A DNA stretch of 5,314 nucleotides from Spartobacteria bacterium (GTDB lineage Bacteria > Verrucomicrobiota > Verrucomicrobiia > Chthoniobacterales > UBA10450): NCBI GenBank assembly GCA_003445855.1, contig DMCG01000094.1:480-5793 (forward strand). The letters run 5' to 3'. The notes below the pieces were generated by a model that did no database searches, was not told where the DNA came from, and was given only the letters and a program-made list of their open reading frames with translations. Numbering within the stretch: the stretch's first letter is position 1; each line of letters opens with the position of its first letter. The position numbers and the translations under genes were made by a program. Of the stretch, positions 1 to 4,454 are shown piece by piece.

Positions 1-200
1 TCGGCTTTCAGGTTCGCGTTGTTCTCCGCGTTCGCGACCGCGCTCTTCAGCGTTTTGCCAATGAGAACCGCGGCTTTCTTCGGCGTAAACGCGAGCAGGT
101 CGAGCGCGGCCGAGACCGGCAGCCCCTGGATCTCGCGCGTGACTTCGCGCACCTTGAACGGCGAAATCCGCGCATACTTATATATCGATCTAACTTCCAT
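1..200 (-). CDS. rplV: Ribosomal protein L22 (uL22), N-terminal part, cut by the window edge
   Basis: The minus-strand reading from the ATG at 200-198 gives 66 full codons beginning MEVRSIYKYARISPFKVREV and continuing through GLPVSAALDLLAFTPKKAA and LKSAVANAENN. This is the typical start of bacterial L22, including the RISP.K.R.V segment and the SA..NAENN region. L22 is a large-subunit protein that binds 23S rRNA and lines the peptide exit tunnel with an extended hairpin; that hairpin lies beyond the window. The start abuts the stop of the upstream gene exactly (TAAATG), with no gap. I see no strong Shine-Dalgarno sequence before it (GTGTGAGTTTAAAATAA precedes the ATG), so translation probably depends on coupling to the upstream reading frame. 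The identity is clear even though only about 60 percent of a usual L22 is visible. Confidence 0.95.
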   Translation of the reverse strand, partial: MEVRSIYKYARISPFKVREVTREIQGLPVSAALDLLAFTPKKAAVLIGKTLKSAVANAENNANLKA

Positions 201-1037
201 TTATTTTAAACTCACACTCGAGTGGGCATCCACCTGGAGACGGTCGCCCACTTTTATTTTCTCTTTTTCAGAATCCATTTCTTGAATCACAGCGCCGCAA
301 ATTTGCTGCCGCACATCGACCACTCGCAACGTCGCGATCTTGCGCTCCCCGCGCATCACGCGCAGCGGCATTCCAATTTTCACGCCTTGCTTTTCACCGA
401 AGTTGCCGACCACGAACGACCACTCCTCCTTCACACTGATCACGCTGCCGTCCATCAAACTCGGCTGCGCGGAATTCGACGGCGGGCTTGTCGATCTTGC
501 CGCGAGCGCGTTCGTGCCGCGCAATTGCGCTTCCACATCCATGCGCGCCTGCGCATCACCGCCCTGAGAAGTTTTCAGATATCGCAGCATCGCTTCGTTC
601 AACCGCAGCATCTGATCGCGATACTCGTCGCGCTCTTTTTGGGCCAGCTGCAAATCGCTCACCGCGGTCAGGAGACGCTGTTCGATTTTTGCTCGATCTT
701 TGTTCGCTGAAGCCAGACCGAGCGCTTCCATGCGCAACTGCAAATCGGAAAACTTGCGCCGAAACAATTCCGCCTCGGCATTCGATTCCGCCAGGCTGCT
801 CGTCAACGTCTTGACCGATTCCTGCTGGATCGATAATTGCTTGCGCAGTTCTTCGTTCTGCGCCAGCAACGCCGCCGGGGTCATCCCGCCGTCGCGGGAT
901 TCCACGTTTTCAACTTTGGATTCTGACAAAGAACTGTTTCCCTCTGCCGCCAGCCCTCGAGCCAGCGTTACGCAGCCCACTAAAATCATTGCCGACTGCC
1001 GACTGCCGATTGCCGATTTCAAAAATCGAAAATCCAT
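201..1037 (-). CDS. Predicted exported coiled-coil protein with beta-rich C-terminal domain, inserted in the S10 operon
   Basis: This 278-residue product is not a ribosomal protein that I recognise. Residues 1-31 look like an export signal: basic residues R4, K7 and R13, a short hydrophobic stretch at 16-26, then either a lipobox-like L19-V20-G21-C22 or a signal peptidase I site near A31. Residues 55-157 are rich in Leu, Glu, Lys, Arg and Gln with heptad character and a probable break near 107-113, so a coiled coil is likely. Residues 159-196 form a Ser/Pro/Ala/Asn-rich linker. Residues 197-270 alternate hydrophobic and polar residues with Gly turns (SFVVGNFGEKQGVKIGMPL, later IKVGDRLQV). This resembles small SH3-like beta-barrel domains at the C-terminus of bacterial envelope proteins, though that match is from memory. 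The start is favoured by an AAGGTGG ribosome-binding site 7 nt upstream and by the TAATG overlap with rpsS. The stop touches the rplV start. The open frame and tight junctions indicate a real, expressed gene; its function is unknown. Confidence 0.85.
   Translation of the reverse strand: MDFRFLKSAIGSRQSAMILVGCVTLARGLAAEGNSSLSESKVENVESRDGGMTPAALLAQNEELRKQLSIQQESVKTLTSSLAESNAEAELFRRKFSDLQLRMEALGLASANKDRAKIEQRLLTAVSDLQLAQKERDEYRDQMLRLNEAMLRYLKTSQGGDAQARMDVEAQLRGTNALAARSTSPPSNSAQPSLMDGSVISVKEEWSFVVGNFGEKQGVKIGMPLRVMRGERKIATLRVVDVRQQICGAVIQEMDSEKEKIKVGDRLQVDAHSSVSLK
990..1017 (-). repeat. Four-copy 7-bp tandem repeat inside the inserted gene
   Basis: On the plus strand the heptamer TGCCGAY occurs four times in a row at 990-996, 997-1003, 1004-1010 and 1011-1017, ending in C, C, T and T. 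On the coding strand this is an (R)TCGGCA-type array, and it encodes residues 7-16 (KSAIGSRQSA), just before the hydrophobic part of the predicted signal. Short tandem heptamers of this kind usually sit between genes, in several phyla. At 28 bp (four units), a change of one unit would shift the frame. Confidence 0.85.
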
Positions 1038-1315
1038 TACTTCGCCACCTTCGCCGTGTGCGAACCGTGCTTCTTAAACATACGCGTTGCTGAAAATTCG
1101 CCGAGCTTATGACCGACCATGTTCTCGGTCACAAAAACGGATTGGAAAATCTTTCCGTTATGAACCAAAAACGTGTGGCCGACAAAATCCGGCGTCACCA
1201 TCGAGCGCCGCGACCAGGTCTTGATCGGTTTTTTCGCGCTCGCGCTGTTCATCTTGTCGATCTTCTCCAGAAGATGCGACTCGACGAAGGGTCCTTTTTT
1301 CAACGATCTAGCCAT
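1037..1315 (-). CDS. rpsS: Ribosomal protein S19 (uS19)
   Basis: The 92-residue product begins [19 protein letters not shown] and carries [23 protein letters not shown], then [13 protein letters not shown] and a C-terminal HGSHTAK. This is the full standard S19, the same length as the E. coli protein. S19 sits in the head of the 30S subunit next to S13 and contacts the tRNA region. I chose the ATG at 1315-1313 because the family begins [10 protein letters not shown]. An in-frame ATG at 1351 would add 12 residues ([12 protein letters not shown]) that fall in spacer repeat sequence and have no counterpart in the family. No clear Shine-Dalgarno precedes the chosen start (AATTTGATTTTTATG). The stop TAA shares its last A with the ATG of the next gene. 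Confidence 0.97.
   Translation of the reverse strand: MARSLKKGPFVESHLLEKIDKMNSASAKKPIKTWSRRSMVTPDFVGHTFLVHNGKIFQSVFVTENMVGHKLGEFSATRMFKKHGSHTAKVAK
1045..1051 (-). promoter_or_regulatory. Shine-Dalgarno sequence deciding the start of the inserted gene
   Basis: The minus strand reads AAGGTGG, followed by the 7-nt spacer CGAAGTA and the ATG at 1037. It lies inside the last codons of rpsS. It supports the upstream ATG over the in-frame ATG at 989-987 (residue 17), which has only tandem-repeat sequence before it. Confidence 0.6.
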
Positions 1316-1344
1316 AAAAATCAAATTACTTTTTGCGCGGCGAC

Positions 1345-1393
1345 GTAACATAGGCGTCCCGCCTGTTCCTAACAGCCGAGACGGCTGTGTTAC
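1345..1393. repeat. Two-hairpin palindromic element with closing arms
   Basis: Outer arms GTAACA (1345-1350) and TGTTAC (1388-1393) enclose two perfect hairpins. The first is AGGCG-TCC-CGCCT (1352-1364). The second is ACAGCCG-AGA-CGGCTGT (1372-1388), whose last T is shared with the outer arm. The whole can fold as a three-way junction of about 49 nt in DNA or RNA. The form resembles REP or MITE-like dispersed elements. From memory, GGCG-TCYCG-CC style repeats are frequent in soil Verrucomicrobia. Only one copy is in the window, so dispersal is not shown here. Confidence 0.65.
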
Positions 1394-1532
1394 AAACAGC
1401 GGTTTGACGCGTTACATTCGTACGCTTCATCGTTGTTTCTTCCGCTGGTATTCACGAAAAAGATTTAACTGGAAGCCACACATCCAGGAAAAATCGTACA
1501 CGCCAGCGACGTTAATCGCGTCGAATTTCAAT

Positions 1533-1593
1533 TTTCCTGCTTTCCTGTTTTCCTGATTCATTTTCTTAACAATTTCTTGGCTTCCTGGTTTCC
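1533..1593 (-). repeat. AGGAA-type polypurine repeat array after rplB
   Basis: On the minus strand, just after the rplB stop, the pentamer AGGAA recurs at 1586-1582, 1554-1550, 1546-1542 and 1538-1534, the last three spaced 8 and 8 nt apart; a related TGGAAA lies at 1594-1589. The 27-nt plus-strand segment 1533-1559 matches 4104-4130 in the other spacer at 24 of 27 positions, so the two arrays are related. Confidence 0.7.
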
Positions 1594-1596
1594 AGA

Positions 1597-2436
1597 TTAT
1601 TTCTTTCTTCCGCGCTCCAAAATGAAGCGATCACTCGGCTTGTGTTTGCTGCGTGTTTTAAATCCTTTCGCCAGTTGTCCCCACGGACTCACCGGATGAT
1701 GACGTCCGCCGCCCCCCTTTGATTTCCCCTGACCTCCGCCCATCGGGTGATCGATCGGATTCATCGCCATGCCGCGGACATGCGATCGTCGACCTTTCCA
1801 GCGCGTGCGTCCCGCCTTGCCGCTCGCGACATTCATGTGATCGACATTGCCAACCTGGCCGATCGTCGCGTAGGCGCTTTCGTGAATGCGGCGGATTTCG
1901 CCCGACGGCATTTTCACCAGCGCATAACCGCCTTCGCGGTTGTTCAACGTCGCTTGCTGACCGGCGCTGCGCGCAATTTGTCCGCCACGACCCGGCGCCA
2001 GTTCGATGTTGTGGATATTTGCGCCAAGAGGAATTGCGCGAAGCGGCAGCGCATTTCCAAGATCCGGCGCCACGTCCTCGCCAGCGGCGACGGTCGATCC
2101 AACGCGCAATCCGTCCGGCGCGAGAATATAACTTAGCTCACCGTCCGTGTATTTAATAAGAGCGATCCGGGCGGAACGGTTTGGATCGTACTCGATGCCG
2201 AGCACTTCCGCAGTCACGCCGCGCTTTCGGCGTTTGAAATCGATTTTGCGATATTTCTGTTTATGTCCGCCGCCGATGTGACGCGACGTGAGACGACCAT
2301 TGTTATTGCGGCCGCCGGTTCTCTTTTTCGGCTCAACCAAGCTCTTGGCCGGTTTCCATTTCGTAATTTCCTCGAAAGTAGGAAGCGACTTGAACCGCAG
2401 CGCCGGCGTGAGTGGGCGAAAACTTTTGAGTGCCAT
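1597..2436 (-). CDS. rplB: Ribosomal protein L2 (uL2)
   Basis: The 279-residue product is a full-length bacterial L2 (E. coli has 273). The N-terminal part holds [26 protein letters not shown], the OB-fold region carries [22 protein letters not shown], and the SH3-like region carries [10 protein letters not shown] and [12 protein letters not shown]. The C-terminal part has [11 protein letters not shown] at 225-235, followed by HPVSPWG and [13 protein letters not shown]2 is needed for subunit association and contributes to the peptidyl transferase region of 23S rRNA. The conserved Asp-His pair of this motif is present as D229-H230, but the second His, usual in E. coli (DHPHGGG), is Met232. The start lies 1 nt after the rplW stop, so coupling is likely; no strong Shine-Dalgarno is evident. 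A 281-nt spacer follows before rpsS. Confidence 0.98.
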   Translation of the reverse strand: MALKSFRPLTPALRFKSLPTFEEITKWKPAKSLVEPKKRTGGRNNNGRLTSRHIGGGHKQKYRKIDFKRRKRGVTAEVLGIEYDPNRSARIALIKYTDGELSYILAPDGLRVGSTVAAGEDVAPDLGNALPLRAIPLGANIHNIELAPGRGGQIARSAGQQATLNNREGGYALVKMPSGEIRRIHESAYATIGQVGNVDHMNVASGKAGRTRWKGRRSHVRGMAMNPIDHPMGGGQGKSKGGGGRHHPVSPWGQLAKGFKTRSKHKPSDRFILERGRKK

Positions 2437-2437
2437 A

Positions 2438-2719
2438 TTAAACCAGCTCGATCTTCTCGCCTTCCTTCAGCGTCACGATCGCTTTCTTCCATTTCGCTTT
2501 GCGACCGAGCGGACCGCGCACGCGCGTCCATTTCCCGGAATAATTGCAGGTGTTAACATCGAGAACTTTCTTTTGAAACAACTGCTCGATCGCGTGCTTG
2601 ATCTGAATCTTGTTCGCACGCGGGCTGACGCGAAATACGTACTTGTTCAGCTTCTCGCTCAGCAGCGACGACTTCTCCGTCAACGACGCGGTGTGAATGA
2701 TGTCGAATGGCTCGTTCAT
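2438..2719 (-). CDS. rplW: Ribosomal protein L23 (uL23)
   Basis: The 93-residue product [20 protein letters not shown] carries the family landmarks TEKS (15-18), the KYVFRV...[14 protein letters not shown] core, VNT, and the C-terminal [17 protein letters not shown]23 sits at the exit of the peptide tunnel and is the docking site for trigger factor and the signal recognition particle. The ATG at 2719 is chosen because it begins the family-conserved part and lies 10 nt after the rplD stop. The longer frame from 2800 would add 27 Pro/Arg-rich residues that overlap the end of rplD and look like out-of-frame rplD sequence. The ribosome-binding site is weak (AAAGAAA). The stop is followed after 1 nt by rplB. 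Confidence 0.96.
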   Translation of the reverse strand: MNEPFDIIHTASLTEKSSLLSEKLNKYVFRVSPRANKIQIKHAIEQLFQKKVLDVNTCNYSGKWTRVRGPLGRKAKWKKAIVTLKEGEKIELV

Positions 2720-2729
2720 TTTCTTTAAA

Positions 2730-3389
2730 TCACGCCGTAGCCTTGCTTGCCGCGCCGGAGCTACGCGAAGGAGGGGCGGAGGCGGACGCCCTTTCGCCAA
2801 GTTTTTCCAGAGCCGCCTGCGTCACCAAAATCTTCTCGCACGCGAGCAATTGCTCCGTGTTCACGTCCGATGCGGTTGCCAGTCGCGCCGTTTTCACATT
2901 GCGCGCCGACTTGTAGGTGTTGTCGTCGAACGAATCCGAGATCAGTAAAACTTTGCGCGCGTCCGTCGCCTTCTTTAAGATCGACATGAACAATTTCGTT
3001 TTGATCTCCGGCACGACGAACTTGTCGATGGTGAGAACGTCGCCGGCTTTGATCCGCTCGCTCAGCGCCTTTTGAAACGCGAGCCGGCGCACCGTTTTCG
3101 AAACTTTCTTGGAATAATCGCGCGGCTTCGGCCCAAACACGACGCCGCCTTTGCGCCAGATCGGCGACGAAGCGTAACCGGCGCGAGCGCGACCAGTTCC
3201 TTTTTGCCGCCACGGTTTCGCGCCGGACAAATCAACTTCGGCTTTCGTCTTCGTATTCGCCGAGCCGGAGCGACGAGCCGCGCGCATCGCGACGACGACA
3301 TCGTGCACGGCTTGCGTGCCGCGACCGTCTTCGATCATGTCGATCTTAGCTTCCTTTGCCGCGGCTTTGGTTAGAACTTTCGCGCTCAT
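2730..3389 (-). CDS. rplD: Ribosomal protein L4 (uL4)
   Basis: The 219-residue product is an L4 with the exit-tunnel loop clearly present at 57-88: AKPWRQKGTGRARAGYASSP followed by IWRKGGVVFGP. Downstream are SKKVSKTVRRLAFQKALSER and a globular part ending with NVNTEQLL-like sequence (SDVNTEQLLACEKILVTQAALEKL). L4 binds 23S rRNA, and its loop narrows the peptide tunnel; in E. coli L4 also represses its own operon, but nothing here shows that. Residues from about 198 on (GERASASAPPSRSSGAASKA) form an Ala/Ser-rich tail beyond the usual end of about 200 residues, encoded by a G+C-rich stretch. The ATG overlaps the rplC stop by 4 nt (ATGA). Confidence 0.97.
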   Translation of the reverse strand: MSAKVLTKAAAKEAKIDMIEDGRGTQAVHDVVVAMRAARRSGSANTKTKAEVDLSGAKPWRQKGTGRARAGYASSPIWRKGGVVFGPKPRDYSKKVSKTVRRLAFQKALSERIKAGDVLTIDKFVVPEIKTKLFMSILKKATDARKVLLISDSFDDNTYKSARNVKTARLATASDVNTEQLLACEKILVTQAALEKLGERASASAPPSRSSGAASKATA

Positions 3390-4030
3390 TTCTTCGCTTC
3401 GGTCGGCTTCTTGAGCGCGGGACGCACAACTACGTAGCTTCCGTTTGATCCCGGGACCGCACCGCTAATTAAAATCACTTTCTCGGCTTCGCGCACCTGC
3501 ATCACTTGCAGATTCTGCACGGTCACGCGCTCGTCGCCGAGATGACCGGGCATGCCCATGTTTTTCCAAATGCGTCCCGGTGTGGAACGGTAGCCGACCG
3601 CGCCGTTGCGTCGATGCGTTTTCGAACCGTGCGCCGCGCCCTGGCCGTGGAAGTTGTGCTTCTTCATCACGCCTTGGAAACCTTTGCCTTTCGACCTGCC
3701 GGTAACATCGACAAAGTCGCCCGGCTGAAATTGCGTGATGCTCAAATTGATTTCGCCTTCGGGTGCATCGACATCGAGTCGGAATTCACGGATGAGTTTC
3801 TTCGGCTCCGAACCGGCTTTCTTGAATTCGCCGAGAAGCTGCTTCGTCACGCGCGATTCCTTTTGCGAATCGAATCCGACTTGCACGGCCGAATAGCCCT
3901 CGTTCTCGCTCGTTAGGCGGCGCAGCAAAACGTTATCGCCGGCGGCGATCACGGTCACGGGACGCAGCCGACCGTTGGCGTCGTAAACGCTGGTCATGCC
4001 AATCTTTTGTCCAAGTAACCCGATGCTCAT
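3386..4030 (-). CDS. rplC: Ribosomal protein L3 (uL3)
   Basis: The 214-residue product starts MSIGLLGQKIGMTSVYDANG, the standard L3 N-terminus, and carries GRSKGKGFQGVMKKHNFHGQ (111-130), HGSKTHRRNGAVGYRSTPGR (134-153) and MGMPGHLGDERVTVQNL (158-174). L3 is an early-assembly 50S protein whose central extension reaches the peptidyl transferase centre. At the position of the E. coli Gln150 that is methylated by PrmB, this protein has His163, so that modification would not be expected. No Shine-Dalgarno is visible right before the ATG (TTTCCTAATTTGTCTTTATG); the preceding bases are the 3' arm of a long hairpin. Its stop overlaps the rplD start (ATGA). Confidence 0.98.
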   Translation of the reverse strand: MSIGLLGQKIGMTSVYDANGRLRPVTVIAAGDNVLLRRLTSENEGYSAVQVGFDSQKESRVTKQLLGEFKKAGSEPKKLIREFRLDVDAPEGEINLSITQFQPGDFVDVTGRSKGKGFQGVMKKHNFHGQGAAHGSKTHRRNGAVGYRSTPGRIWKNMGMPGHLGDERVTVQNLQVMQVREAEKVILISGAVPGSNGSYVVVRPALKKPTEAKK

Positions 4031-4041
4031 AAAGACAAATT

Positions 4042-4125
4042 AGGAAAGCAGGAAAGCAGGAAGAGATTTCATTCTTTTGATTGTCGATCTTAATCAAATC
4101 AACTTTCCTGTTTTCCTGCGTTCCT
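4042..4125. repeat. Long nested inverted repeat upstream of rplC
   Basis: The 21-nt arm at 4042-4062 pairs with 4105-4125 at 19 of 21 positions. Inside the 42-nt loop, TTTGATT (4076-4082) pairs with AATCAAA (4092-4098) around a 9-nt loop. In the transcript the 5' arm is purine-rich (AGGAA units) and the 3' arm pyrimidine-rich (TTCCTGC units), with mismatches only C-U and A-C. Confidence 0.8.
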
Positions 4126-4140
4126 GATTCCTCTGTTCCT
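4104..4140 (-). repeat. AGGAA polypurine repeat array after rpsJ
   Basis: On the minus strand, AGGAA begins at 4140, 4132, 4125, 4117 and 4109, spaced 8, 7, 8 and 8 nt apart. The first two units read GAGGAA and look like Shine-Dalgarno sequences. The opposite strand has three units starting at 4042, 4050 and 4058, which make the other arm of the inverted repeat. Segment 4104-4130 matches 1533-1559 at 24 of 27 positions. Confidence 0.75.
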
Positions 4141-4142
4141 CA

Positions 4143-4454
4143 TTAAATCTTAATCGTAATATCGACGCCCGCAGGCAAATTTAACTTCTTCAGCTCGTCC
4201 ACTGTCTTCGCCGTCGGCTCGATGATGTCGAGAAGCCGCTTGTGCGTGCGGATTTCAAATTGGTCCATCGATTTTTTATCGACGTGCGGCGAGCGGTTCA
4301 CGGTGAACTTCTCGATCAATGTTGGCAGCGGAATCGGCCCGGCCACGCGCGCACCGGTGCGCTTGGCCGTCTCGACGATGTCGATCACGGATTGGTCGAG
4401 CATTCGATGATCGAAAGCTTTTAAGCGAATGCGGATGCGCTGGCCGTTGGTCAT
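4143..4454 (-). CDS. rpsJ: Ribosomal protein S10 (uS10, NusE)
   Basis: The 103-residue product [20 protein letters not shown] continues with [48 protein letters not shown] and a C-terminal [13 protein letters not shown]. It is a complete, textbook S10 of the same length as in E. coli. S10 is in the 30S head and also acts as NusE in transcription antitermination with NusB and in coupling to NusG. The ATG overlaps the fusA stop by 4 nt (ATGA) and has the best ribosome-binding site among the intact genes here. A 112-nt repeat spacer separates it from rplC, so it forms a pair with fusA rather than leading the rplC block directly. Confidence 0.98.
   Translation of the reverse strand: MTNGQRIRIRLKAFDHRMLDQSVIDIVETAKRTGARVAGPIPLPTLIEKFTVNRSPHVDKKSMDQFEIRTHKRLLDIIEPTAKTVDELKKLNLPAGVDITIKI

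Larger units (their letters stand above)
1316..1596. other. 281-nt repeat-bearing spacer between rplB and rpsS
   Basis: This gap interrupts genes that are usually nearly contiguous. It contains a two-hairpin element (1345-1393), an AGGAA-type array next to rplB (1533-1593) and several inverted segments: 1471-1478 with 1578-1585 (8 bp), 1486-1492 with 1532-1538 (7 bp), and 1507-1511 with 1519-1523 (5 bp). Between about 1394 and 1468 I see nothing else. No open frame in it resembles a protein, no G+C hairpin followed by a T run is placed as a terminator, and I could not find a convincing promoter for rpsS. Confidence 0.8.
4031..4142. other. 112-nt structured spacer between rpsJ and rplC
   Basis: Nearly the whole gap is repeat sequence. 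It holds a long imperfect inverted repeat (4042-4125) with a second stem nested in its loop, and five AGGAA units on the coding strand. No open frame or recognisable promoter is seen. The hairpin ends 11 nt before the rplC ATG, so it could affect rplC translation, but it lacks the T run of an intrinsic terminator. Confidence 0.75.

Noticed and set aside
222..710. 162-codon plus-strand frame with many His residues
   Set aside because: It is the reverse complement of the inserted gene, whose minus-strand frame has a good ribosome-binding site and exact operon junctions; the His-rich text is a by-product.
1316..1351. Upstream ATG giving rpsS 12 extra residues
   Set aside because: The added [12 protein letters not shown] is not part of S19, and the first bases fall in the palindromic element; the family start [10 protein letters not shown] is intact at 1315.
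1345..1393. Cloverleaf-like fold read as a tRNA
   Set aside because: It is only 49 nt, has 6-bp closing arms and two 3-nt loops, and lacks any anticodon or T-loop sequence.
1394..1596. Promoter for rpsS in the rplB-rpsS spacer
   Set aside because: TTGAAA and A+T-rich patches occur on the minus strand, but none has a credible -10 box at suitable spacing; the A+T content comes largely from the repeats.
2720..2800. Upstream start extending rplW by 27 residues
   Set aside because: The extension overlaps rplD in another frame, is Pro/Arg-rich and has no counterpart in L23; the ATG at 2719 fits the family and the operon spacing.
4042..4125. Intrinsic terminator between rpsJ and rplC
   Set aside because: The stem is long but not followed by a T run in the transcript (AATTTGTCTTT then ATG), and ending the transcript here would cut off essential genes with no visible promoter after it.
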